Source: Halomontanus rarus
Lineage (GTDB): Archaea > Halobacteriota > Halobacteria > Halobacteriales > Natrialbaceae
Assembly (NCBI RefSeq): GCF_029338335.1
Contig: NZ_CP119799.1
Length of the DNA: 64,000 bases
Strand: one strand, 5' to 3'
The notes beneath the pieces are model-generated. The model was not told where the DNA came from, made no database searches, and saw nothing but the letters and a program-made list of their open reading frames with translations. This document shows, in pieces, positions 8,153 through 16,470 of the stretch; positions within the stretch are counted from its first letter, which is position 1, and the number at the start of each line of letters is the position of its first letter. The translations under genes and the position numbers were made by a program.

Positions 8153-11008
8153 TCACTCGAAGGTCAAAAGAAGGGTCTTAACCTCGTTTGGCTCAAGGGA
8201 CACCTTAACCTCATCAGCTACCGTCTCGGGGTCGTCGACCGGTCGCTCGAGTACGTCCGTCTCGGTCGCCGATTCGACGGGCCATGCTGTACGGAGCGTT
8301 GTCTCGCAGGCCATCCCCCCGGTCTCCTCAAGTCGAACGATAACGCCGTCCTCACGCTCGGCGGCTTTGATCGAGGGGATGGACACGCAATTGCTCTCGA
8401 CGGCGACGTACTCCTTCTCACGTCGGGCGTCGTCATCGATCGATCCGATCAATTGCGTCACCTCAAGTGAGCGGTGGAACGCGAACCCATGACGGGTCGC
8501 GTCGGCAGTCGAGAAGTCCTCTCCGTGGGTCCGAATCGAAAACTGGAACCGCCGCTTGCCTACCTCCGGGACCGGGTCGGGGTAGTACGATCCCCGAAGG
8601 AGCGTCAGCGAGAGCTCATTTCCGTCCCCAGCGTGGCCGTACGTGGTGTCATTCGAGACGACGACACCCGCGCCGTCATTGCCGCTTACGTCAGCCCACC
8701 GGACGGCGGGCACGTCTAGTCCAGTTGCCTCCCGTTCTTCGGATCCGAACGGAACGTCGTAGGTGAACGTCGGCTCGTCGACGGCGGTCGGAAAGCCGGC
8801 TTTCAGCACCGGGACACCCGCCTCGTCACCGCCGAAGTCGCGCCAGTCGGCATCGACAGTCCAGTCGACGGTGTGGGTTCCGGCGGCCAGCCGTATTGTC
8901 ACGGAGAGATCTGTCTCGCCGTAGGAGCGGGTGCAGCGAACCGCGCCCTCGCCGGGACCGTTCTCGATTACCTGAGCTTTCCAGCCGCTATTGAGAGCCT
9001 CCGTTTCGATCACCTGTCCGCGGATCCACGCAGACATGCCGTGAGGTGCCTCGGTTTCGACCGAGAGGAGTCCGAAGTGCTCGTTCTCGGGGACGAACTC
9101 CCGGCCGAGTTCCGTATCGTACAGGCTCCGCACCGAACCCGCCGACACGTCGACTTCGACTCGGTAGCGTTCATTTTCGAGAATCGCAACGTCCTCAGCA
9201 TCGGTCACGGAGACGCCGTCGGTTGTCGTCGTCGGGTCCTCGTGCAGCCAGTAGATCTCATAGCCGAACGCCGGCACGTCGCGGGCGGTGAAGGCGAGTT
9301 TTACGAAGTCGGGGCCGAACACGGCATCGTGGGTCAACCGCGATGGTTCAGGGAGAACACCTGCAAGGCCGCCTTCCTCGACATCGTTGCGTGTCAGCGT
9401 TACCTGTATCGGGTGGTCGTTCCCGTCGGCGTCTCTAATAACGACGTTCTCGAAGTCCCACTCGTCAGGGTAGTCGAAGACGACTGTCTCGACGCGGCTC
9501 GTCTCCCGGTGACCGGTCGGGTTGAAGACGAACAGCGGGACGCCATCCTCGTAGGCGTCTGCAGGGGCGTCCTCTTGGTAGAAGTCGAATCCCGTCGCGA
9601 TGTCCTCGAGGGACCGCCCAAGCACCATCGAACCGGTCGTCTCGACCTCTTGGTGCTCACCCAGTGCATGGTCGTAAGTTTCGTGGATGCCGGCCCCCGG
9701 GAGGATGTCGTGGAACTGGTGGAACAGTGTCGTCCGCCAAGCCTCCTTGAGGCGCTCGGCCGGGTACTCAGAGTCCGTCTCCTGGTCAGCGATGACCGCG
9801 GCAGCCTCTGCTGTCGCAAGGCGGTTCTCTGCCCGGCGGTTGGCGCGCTTGACGAGGTTTTGAGAGGAGTAACATCCCCGAAAAAAGAAGTTGAGCTCCT
9901 CTGTGACGGTCGGAAGCCCTTCAGACTCGGCCTCGACGGTTTCGAAGAACTCGTGGAGCGTGGCCGGCGTCGTCTCCGGGAAGATTGGCCACTCGTCCAT
10001 CTCGAGGATGGTCCGAATGTCTTCGCGGGTCGGACCACCGCCATGGTTGCCGACGCCGTAGGTGACTAGGTAATCTTGCAAACCGGACTCGTCTTCAAAG
10101 TCGAGAACATTCGTTACGTTCGACGGGTCGACGTGTCCGTTGTACCAGAGGTCGCCGGTGTTGAATACGAGCACCCGGGAGCCGTCGGAGCTCTCCCACC
10201 AGAACAGCTCTGGGAAGTTATCGTAGACGCCCTGGTAGGCGTCCGGCGGCAGCTCCGCGGGCGGTTCGCCGCCAGACCGTCCCAGATAGTAGTAGTCGAC
10301 GTCCGCCTCGGTGAGCAGCTTCGGTATCGTCTGGGGGTGACCGAACGTGTCGGGTTCGAAGTCGACACGGACGTCGTCGGACGCGAGATCGAACTCTTCG
10401 CGGATGAAATCGTTCGTGTATAGGAGGTGCCGGGCGTGGGACTCCTCGGTCGGCATATTCTTGTCCGCCTCTACCCAGGTGTTGGCAGTGACCTCCCACG
10501 TCCCCGCGTCGATGCGCTCTTTGATGCGCTCGTAGAGATCTGGGGCGTGTTCTTTCATCATCGCATACGTCGAGGCCTGGCTCTGTGAGAACCGGAAGGA
10601 CGGGAACTCGTCCATCAGGTCGAGCATGGTGTCGAACGCCCTATAAGTTGTGTCCACAGTCTCCGGGTAGTCCCAGAGCCAGTTCATGTCGATGTGCGCG
10701 TGGCCGATATAGTGGACCGTGTACGACCGCGCGGCCTCCCCGATCGGTTCGAGGGTGTCTTCGATTCGATCGGCGAGTTCGACTGTCGCCGTTTCGTCGA
10801 ACGATTTCTCGAGGTCGGTTATCGCGGACTCGATCAAGTCGGCCCATTTCGCGTCCTCGCGGTGGGACGCCAGGTGTGCCGCGAACCGTATCTGTTCGCG
10901 AATTCGGCGTTCGGTCCCCGTCGCTTCCGCTGGTAGTATTCGTTCGATCCTCCGTTCGACGTCTCGAACGTAGACTGATGTCGGCGCTGGGTCTACCCGT
11001 TTCGACAT
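8153..11008 (-). CDS. GH38 alpha-mannosidase
   Basis: This 951-aa protein has the full GH38 architecture. An N-terminal helical segment is followed by the zinc-binding motif IGHAHIDMNW (His105, Asp107) and a nucleophile motif EPDTFGHP (Asp220). A central helical domain and a long C-terminal beta-sandwich region, ending near KVSLEPNEVKTLLLTFE, follow. GH38 enzymes hydrolyse alpha-mannosides with retention and need a zinc ion. No signal peptide is seen, so it likely acts on imported oligosaccharides in the cytoplasm. TATAAT at 11033-11038 lies about 28 nt before the ATG on the minus strand, giving a probable leaderless transcript. It is divergent from a broken mannonate dehydratase gene. Confidence 0.95.
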   Translation of the reverse strand: MSKRVDPAPTSVYVRDVERRIERILPAEATGTERRIREQIRFAAHLASHREDAKWADLIESAITDLEKSFDETATVELADRIEDTLEPIGEAARSYTVHYIGHAHIDMNWLWDYPETVDTTYRAFDTMLDLMDEFPSFRFSQSQASTYAMMKEHAPDLYERIKERIDAGTWEVTANTWVEADKNMPTEESHARHLLYTNDFIREEFDLASDDVRVDFEPDTFGHPQTIPKLLTEADVDYYYLGRSGGEPPAELPPDAYQGVYDNFPELFWWESSDGSRVLVFNTGDLWYNGHVDPSNVTNVLDFEDESGLQDYLVTYGVGNHGGGPTREDIRTILEMDEWPIFPETTPATLHEFFETVEAESEGLPTVTEELNFFFRGCYSSQNLVKRANRRAENRLATAEAAAVIADQETDSEYPAERLKEAWRTTLFHQFHDILPGAGIHETYDHALGEHQEVETTGSMVLGRSLEDIATGFDFYQEDAPADAYEDGVPLFVFNPTGHRETSRVETVVFDYPDEWDFENVVIRDADGNDHPIQVTLTRNDVEEGGLAGVLPEPSRLTHDAVFGPDFVKLAFTARDVPAFGYEIYWLHEDPTTTTDGVSVTDAEDVAILENERYRVEVDVSAGSVRSLYDTELGREFVPENEHFGLLSVETEAPHGMSAWIRGQVIETEALNSGWKAQVIENGPGEGAVRCTRSYGETDLSVTIRLAAGTHTVDWTVDADWRDFGGDEAGVPVLKAGFPTAVDEPTFTYDVPFGSEEREATGLDVPAVRWADVSGNDGAGVVVSNDTTYGHAGDGNELSLTLLRGSYYPDPVPEVGKRRFQFSIRTHGEDFSTADATRHGFAFHRSLEVTQLIGSIDDDARREKEYVAVESNCVSIPSIKAAEREDGVIVRLEETGGMACETTLRTAWPVESATETDVLERPVDDPETVADEVKVSLEPNEVKTLLLTFE

Positions 11009-11332
11009 ACGGATGGTACTCTCTGTCGCACATTATAATGGTTACCGTTTTCGGGAGATCGGATTGGGATCCAAATCTCGTCAAAAGCTACGTGGTAGCA
11101 CTACCAGAATGGAGCCACGTTTCGTTCCACAGTGGAATGAGAGTGCTAGGATCGGTATTTGACACGTCTACATTCCACACCGGCTATTCCGGTGAATGGA
11201 CCGATCCAGCACAGAAGAACGATGTAGATGGATACAGATCAACGTGGTGCAGCAGGCAATACCAGCCCTCTTCTGGACGACCCATGCAATTCTCTGGTCG
11301 GGAGGGAAACGACTTTTTAGGGCGCTCACAAC
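11009..11332. promoter_or_regulatory. Divergent promoter region with a TTCCAC/GTGGAA palindrome
   Basis: This 324-bp gap separates the GH38 gene (minus) from the mannonate dehydratase remnant (plus). It holds the GH38 TATA-like box (11033-11038) and a 13-bp palindrome TTCCAC-A-GTGGAA at 11125-11137. No coding sequence is evident. Confidence 0.4.
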
Positions 11333-12306
11333 ATGGCGGACGATACTACGAGTGCAACGATGTCGGCGACGGACCTTCCGATTCGCGTCGGTGTTGGGCA
11401 GTTCATGAACCCATGCACTGAGAAGCTCCGGTACGTGAAGCAACCAGGGGTGAACGGCATGCTGGTGAACGGCATGCTGGTGAACAGGCATCGTCTGGAG
11501 CTACGCGAGCAAATCGAGTAAGCTGGATTCCGCTTAAATGCGATCGAGAACGTCCCGCCCCCTTCTACGACGAGATCATGCTCGGGGTGGCCGGATAGAC
11601 GAGCAACTCGAGCACACAGAGACCACGATTAGAAATATGGGTGAGGCGAGCGTTCCAATCTTCAGTCACCACTGGTCACCAACCGGTGTCTGGCAGACGA
11701 ATATGTGTCCGTTCGGAGCGGTGCCGAGGCAACCGGCTTTGATATCGACGAGGTTGGCGACAAACTCGTCTACAACCGCGAGTACTCGGAAGCGGAACTG
11801 TGATCGAACTATGAGCGGTTCCTCGAGGAAATCCTTCCGGTCGCCGAGGAGGCGGGAGTCAAACTCTGTCTGCACCCGAACGATCGGCCAGTCGAGAAGA
11901 AACTTGGCGGCGTACCGATGTTGTTTCGAGACTTCGAAAATTTCAAACGCGCTATGGGCCTCGACCCGTACAAGAACCACGGCCTCGACCTCTGTCTTGG
12001 CTGCTGGTCGCAGATGGACAAGAGTCTCGAAGAAGTTATCCGACATTTTGGAGACTGCGACGAAATTTTCTACGTCCACTTCCACGACGTTGAGGGAACG
12101 GGTCCGCGGTTCAACGAAACTCACCTGGACGATGGCAACTACGATTCCTACGAGATCCTGAGACTGCTCAACGAGGTCGGTTTCACCGGGTAGTAATCCC
12201 CGACCACACACCCCACCTGAAGGACGACACCGACTGAGGGCACTGCGGCTGGGCTCACGCTGCGGGTTACCTGAACAGCCCGTTGGCAGCGACCTGCCGC
12301 GAATAA
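11333..12306 (+). pseudogene. uxuA: Mannonate dehydratase (UxuA-like), decayed by frameshifts
   Basis: Segments of mannonate dehydratase appear in order but in different frames. They are: PIRVGVGQFMNP near the start; KLCLHPNDRP and LGGVPMLFRDFENF; NHGLDLCLGCWSQM; FYVHFHDVEGTGPRFNETH with DDGNYDSYEILRLLNEVGF; then, after a further shift, VVIPDHTPHLKDDTD, an in-frame stop and GHCGWAHAAGYLNS. UxuA dehydrates D-mannonate to 2-keto-3-deoxygluconate. The gene has several frameshifts and stops plus a tandem 15-bp duplication (11448-11485), so it cannot make a functional enzyme. It lies 57 bp before the split mannosidase, implying a former sugar-acid step in this operon. Confidence 0.85.
11448..11485. 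repeat. 15-bp tandem duplication inside the mannonate dehydratase remnant
   Basis: The unit GGTGAACGGCATGCT occurs twice in tandem, followed by a partial third copy. It preserves frame and repeats NGMLV in the translation. It looks like a replication-slippage duplication in a gene that was already decaying. Confidence 0.7.
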
Positions 12307-12362
12307 GCCGCCGGTTCCGGAAGAAACATTGTCGGGAAGCGCAATTTCGTTAGTAGCTCCAC

Positions 12363-13613
12363 ATGAGTTCTGTAGAAGAGATACACTTCGTCCATCACTG
12401 CCACACGGACATCGGATACACGCACGACCAACCGACGTTGTGGGACCTCCAGCGCCGGTTCATCGATGAGGCGATCGACCTCGCCGACCGCGACCGCGAT
12501 ATCGACGCGCCCCATGCGTTCCGCTGGACCGTCGAGACGACTACCCCGTTGCTTCGCTGGCTCGAGGACGCCGACGACGACCGGATCGACCTGTTCCTCG
12601 AACTCGAGGCGGCGGGTCGGATCGAGGTTACGGGCATGTTCGCCAACCTCACGCCCCTCTACGGCCCGGCCCAGATTGCCGAGTCGCTCGAACCGGTTCG
12701 CCACCTCCGCGAGGCGTACGGCATCGAGATCACGAACGCAATGAACTGCGACGTCAACGGCCAGAACTGGCCGCTGGCCGATGCGCTGCTCGACGCCGAC
12801 ATCGACGGGTTTTCGATGGCGATCAACGAGCACTTCGGCGGTGCACCACTCGAGCGACCCTTGGCGTTTCGTTGGGAAGCGCCGAGCGGCCGTGAACTCC
12901 TCTCGCTCAACGGGTTCCACTACTCGACCGGCTGGGCACTCGGGATCGGCCACGACGCCGAGGAGTTCGCCGAGAAGTGGTGGCCGCGTCTCGATACTCG
13001 TCTCGAGGAACTCGGCTACGAACTCCCTGTACTCCACATCCAGAGCTTCCACCCATTCGGGGACAATGGCTCTGCGTACCCGGAATTCTCAACGTTCATC
13101 GAAGAGTGGAACGAACGCGAGGACGTCTGCGAGGGAGATCTACCTCGAATTCGGATGGTGACGCCGTCGACGTACTGGGAGGTCGTCGACGAGCACCGTG
13201 AGTCGTTGCCCACCCACCGCGGGGACTGGACGGACTTCTGGAACTTCGGCAGCGGTTCGAGCGCCCGCGAGACGGCGATCAACCGCGAGAGTCGGCGTCG
13301 GCTCAACACGGCCGACGTGCTCGAGGCCGGCCTCACGCTCGCCGGAGCGGGACCGAACGACCGGCACCCGGCCCACCGATCCGCGTCGGGGAGCCGCGAC
13401 GCGGCATGGTGGGCGCTCAACTTCTATGACGAGCACACCTGGGGTGCGGACGTCTCGATCAGGGAGCCCCACAGCGACGACACCCAGGCTCAGTGGCACC
13501 ACAAGGCAAACTACGCTTACGAGGCACGCAGTCACAGCAACCGGCTGCAACGGGATGGACTCGCCGAACTCGCTCGGCGCGTGCTGCGTGACGGAGGTGA
13601 CGGCGATGAGTGA
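12363..13613 (+). CDS. GH38-like alpha-mannosidase, catalytic subunit of a split gene pair
   Basis: This 416-aa protein holds the N-terminal catalytic half of a GH38/DUF5054-like enzyme. It has a metal-binding motif HHCHTDIGYTHDQ (His14, Asp16), a likely nucleophile region MNCDVNGQNW (Asp130), and the late motifs GDWTDFW and LNFYDEHTWGA. It stops at 13611-13613 just before the beta-sandwich domain, which starts in another frame at 13606. The two genes overlap by 8 nt and the second has its own strong Shine-Dalgarno sequence. They therefore look like translationally coupled subunits, although an old frameshift that became fixed cannot be excluded. Probable substrate: alpha-mannosides, by family only. 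Confidence 0.85.
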   Translation: MSSVEEIHFVHHCHTDIGYTHDQPTLWDLQRRFIDEAIDLADRDRDIDAPHAFRWTVETTTPLLRWLEDADDDRIDLFLELEAAGRIEVTGMFANLTPLYGPAQIAESLEPVRHLREAYGIEITNAMNCDVNGQNWPLADALLDADIDGFSMAINEHFGGAPLERPLAFRWEAPSGRELLSLNGFHYSTGWALGIGHDAEEFAEKWWPRLDTRLEELGYELPVLHIQSFHPFGDNGSAYPEFSTFIEEWNEREDVCEGDLPRIRMVTPSTYWEVVDEHRESLPTHRGDWTDFWNFGSGSSARETAINRESRRRLNTADVLEAGLTLAGAGPNDRHPAHRSASGSRDAAWWALNFYDEHTWGADVSIREPHSDDTQAQWHHKANYAYEARSHSNRLQRDGLAELARRVLRDGGDGDE

Positions 13614-15135
13614 CGAGGATGGCGAGGAGACCGAGGTGTTCGTGTTCAATCCCCTCCCGTGGGAGCAGGAGTTCTCCGGAATCGTCCCCCATCACGCCGT
13701 CTCCGTTCGAGGGGTCGGCGAGGACCCCACGGCCAGCCGTCACTTCCAAGATCGGGAACGAAACTACCGGGACGTCGACACCCTCGCCGGGGACGACCCC
13801 GGGAGCATCTACAATGGCCAGCCGATCCTCCCGCCGACATCGGTTCCAGGATACGGTTATGCGACCGTCTCGAGTACGGACCTCGAGACCTCGGACGCCT
13901 GGCCGTTCGACGAACGAGCGACGGTCGAGACGGACCGGTACGAACTCACGTTCGACCGCAAGCGCGGGGGCATCTCGAGCTGGTACGATCACGAGCTGGA
14001 CTGCGAGTGGGTCGACGAGAACGCCGACTGGCCGGCGGCTGGCTTCGTTCACGAACGCGTTGCCGACGACGATCACGACCACGCTCGGAGCCTCCTCTTT
14101 CGGTACGACGAGGGACACGACTGGCACATCTCGGTGACTGGAACGGGTGACGCGGAACGCGGCTTCCAGTCCGACTGGAACGCCGAACGGACCGGCCCGG
14201 AGCGCGTCGTCCGCCATCGCGTTTACGAGACGCCGCTGGGGTACGACGTTCGCCAACGGCTCGCCCATCCAGCCCTCGAGAGCGACGTGGCCCTCCGCGT
14301 TCTCGTGCCGGAGCGGGGCGAGACCGTTATCGTCGAGGCCTCGTGGGTGATGGGTCAGACCACCCACCCCGAGGCGACCTACCTCGCGTTCCCGTTCGAA
14401 CTCGCCGACCCGAGCGCGTACGTCGACGTCGGCGACGTGGCGATCGAGACGGGGGTGGACCAGCTCGAGGGCAGCGTTTACGACTACTACACGGCCCAGC
14501 GCTGGGTCGAAGTGGCCAACGATGACCGCGGCGTAACCGTCGGGACGCCGGTGAACCCGATGGTGCAGTTCGGCGACTTCACGTTCGCAGAGAACGCTGC
14601 CGACGGTGCGATCGACGAGGGAACAGTGTTGGGCTGGGTGACCAACACTTACTGGGAGACGAACTTCCGGGCAAGCCAGCCCGGATTGGTTCGGGCCCGC
14701 TACCACCTCTCCCCCCACGACGGCTCGTTCGATGAGGCTGCAGCCCACCGGCGCGGACTCGAGGCGGAGTTCGCCGAACCGCTCGTCCAATCGATGGAGG
14801 AACCGGCAGTCGACGACCCGCCCCTTGAAGCGGAAACATCGCTGCTGTCGCTGCCCAAACCGCCGGTCTTGGTCCAGCAGCTCCGCCCTGCCAACGTGGA
14901 CGACGGGATTCTCCACCCCGGTGGTGGACGCGACCGCGACGGCGTCCTCCTCACTCTCCACAATGCCACGGACGGATCCCGGGACGCCACGGTCGGCGCA
15001 GGTACGGTCTCCTTTGACCAGGCCTTTCGAGTCTCGTATCTCGGTGATAAGGAACTTGAGGAACTTCCCATCGAGAACGAGAGGGTAACCGTCGCACTCG
15101 AGGGCCGAGAGACCGCCGTGCTCCACCTCAAGTGA
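13606..15135 (+). CDS. GH38-like mannosidase C-terminal beta-sandwich subunit
   Basis: The 509-aa product starts MSDEDGEETEVFVFNPLPWEQE. The FNPLPW segment is typical of the junction where GH38 enzymes pass from the helical domain into the C-terminal beta-sandwich. Later it has RYELTFDRKRGGISSWYD and ends with ETAVLHLK, as full-length GH38 proteins do. The ATG at 13606 follows GGAGGTGA at 13593-13600 with a 5-nt spacer, and overlaps the stop of the catalytic gene. A non-covalent two-subunit enzyme is the simplest reading. The long open frame upstream of 13606 in this frame has no homology and is read over by the catalytic gene. Confidence 0.82.
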   Translation: MSDEDGEETEVFVFNPLPWEQEFSGIVPHHAVSVRGVGEDPTASRHFQDRERNYRDVDTLAGDDPGSIYNGQPILPPTSVPGYGYATVSSTDLETSDAWPFDERATVETDRYELTFDRKRGGISSWYDHELDCEWVDENADWPAAGFVHERVADDDHDHARSLLFRYDEGHDWHISVTGTGDAERGFQSDWNAERTGPERVVRHRVYETPLGYDVRQRLAHPALESDVALRVLVPERGETVIVEASWVMGQTTHPEATYLAFPFELADPSAYVDVGDVAIETGVDQLEGSVYDYYTAQRWVEVANDDRGVTVGTPVNPMVQFGDFTFAENAADGAIDEGTVLGWVTNTYWETNFRASQPGLVRARYHLSPHDGSFDEAAAHRRGLEAEFAEPLVQSMEEPAVDDPPLEAETSLLSLPKPPVLVQQLRPANVDDGILHPGGGRDRDGVLLTLHNATDGSRDATVGAGTVSFDQAFRVSYLGDKELEELPIENERVTVALEGRETAVLHLK

Positions 15136-15216
15136 AGGCACGGCAGTACGGTTCCATCGCGAGTTCCGATGGAGCCCGTCTCTATATAGGTGTTCGAATC
15201 AAATCGAAAGTCAACT

Positions 15217-16221
15217 ATGGTAATCCGAATCAGTACGGAATACACCCGACGTGGGATCGACATCGTCTTGCTCGAGTCCGACTACCTTCGCATCGAAGTG
15301 CTGGCAGGGAAGGGCGGAGACATCTCCAGAATCGTTGATAAGCGGACCGACGTTAACATCCTGTTCGAGAGTCCTCACAGGTGGGGTTCGCCAGAAGACG
15401 GCTACGTCGGCGCCCCCGACGGAACGTTCGCCTATCTCGATCACTACCCTGGCGGATGGCAAAGCGTCGTCCCCGCTGCGGGCGGACCTTCGAAGGTCGC
15501 AGGCGCGCCCTTCAGCCTCCACGGGGAGTCTTGTCTCACGCCATTCTCGGTTGAGGAGACGATCGATGACGAAGAAGAACTCTCCGTTACACTAACAGCG
15601 CGGCTGCGACGGTACCCAATCGATGTTGAACGAACGATTTCACTTGCGATCGATGAACCCGAACTGTCCGTTGACGAGACGGTGACGAACCACGGCGAGG
15701 TTGCCGTCGACTACAGCTGGCTCCAGCATATCGCGTTAGGACGGCCGCTGATCGACCCGGATGCACGACTCGAGGTGCCCTGCGAGCGTGTGCTCGTCGA
15801 TCCCGAACAGACGGTCGATGCGGCGAGATTTACTCCCGGCGAGGAGTTCGATTGGCCCCATTATAAGGGAGGGGAGACGGTCGATCTTCGGAAGTTTCCG
15901 CCGAAGGATGAGCGCGTCCACGATCTCGTGGCGTTGACCAACTTACACGACGGCCACTACACGGTGGAGAACACGAAGATCGATCTGGGCGTCAGAGTCG
16001 AGTTCCCGCTCGACCTCTACGAGTATATCTGGTACTGGCAGCCTCTGGGTGGATTCACCGAGGCACCATTTTTCGGTCGCAACTACAATGTCGGACTCGA
16101 ACCGTGTACATCAATCCCGAACGCGGGACTCGAAGAGGCGATCGAAAACGGCACGGCTCGGATGCTGGAGGCCGGTGAGTCTCAGCGGTCGCAGCTCTCG
16201 GTCTCGACGTATCCGGTGTGA
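15217..16221 (+). CDS. Aldose 1-epimerase (mutarotase)-like protein
   Basis: This 334-aa protein has the galactose-mutarotase beta-sandwich pattern: RIEVLAGKGGDISRIVDK near the start, LHGE, a middle strand YSWLQHIALGRP and a C-terminal NYNVGLEPCTSIPNAGLEEA. Such proteins interconvert sugar anomers, or bind sugars without catalysis. I chose the ATG at 15217 because CTATATA at 15182-15188 lies about 30 nt upstream (leaderless); a GTG at 15190 is too close to it. It lies 81 bp behind the split mannosidase. A fragment of a paralogue's C-terminus survives at 46800-46918. Confidence 0.82.
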   Translation: MVIRISTEYTRRGIDIVLLESDYLRIEVLAGKGGDISRIVDKRTDVNILFESPHRWGSPEDGYVGAPDGTFAYLDHYPGGWQSVVPAAGGPSKVAGAPFSLHGESCLTPFSVEETIDDEEELSVTLTARLRRYPIDVERTISLAIDEPELSVDETVTNHGEVAVDYSWLQHIALGRPLIDPDARLEVPCERVLVDPEQTVDAARFTPGEEFDWPHYKGGETVDLRKFPPKDERVHDLVALTNLHDGHYTVENTKIDLGVRVEFPLDLYEYIWYWQPLGGFTEAPFFGRNYNVGLEPCTSIPNAGLEEAIENGTARMLEAGESQRSQLSVSTYPV

Positions 16222-16470
16222 TTCAGCCTTGACCGTCTTGGCATGAACGCTGACGACTTCTATGGACGTTCCACTTTGACTAGAACACGTCGTATCCATC
16301 TACTGAAATGTTTTTGTCCTATCCGAGGATCTGTCCGTTCGTGACGTGAGGCGAGCGGTCGCGTTTGTCCAAGCCGCGTTTCGAGCAGGCTCATGCACTC
16401 CTCGAAAACTGTTCCGGCAAGACATCAGCCCAACGGGGGGTCTAAGTACCTTCTGTGCGACTCTCTACTA

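Noticed and set aside
8873..10069. Long + strand frame opposite the GH38 gene
   Set aside because: Typical GC-rich antisense shadow of a well-supported gene, without recognisable motifs.
13198..13605. N-terminal extension of the beta-sandwich subunit frame upstream of 13606
   Set aside because: It is read in another frame by the catalytic mannosidase gene, has an Arg/Ser/Pro-rich shadow composition and shows no GH38 homology; homology and a Shine-Dalgarno sequence start at 13606.
13459..15141. Long minus-strand frame opposite the mannosidase beta-sandwich gene
   Set aside because: Antisense shadow; the + strand gene has clear GH38 homology and a ribosome binding site.
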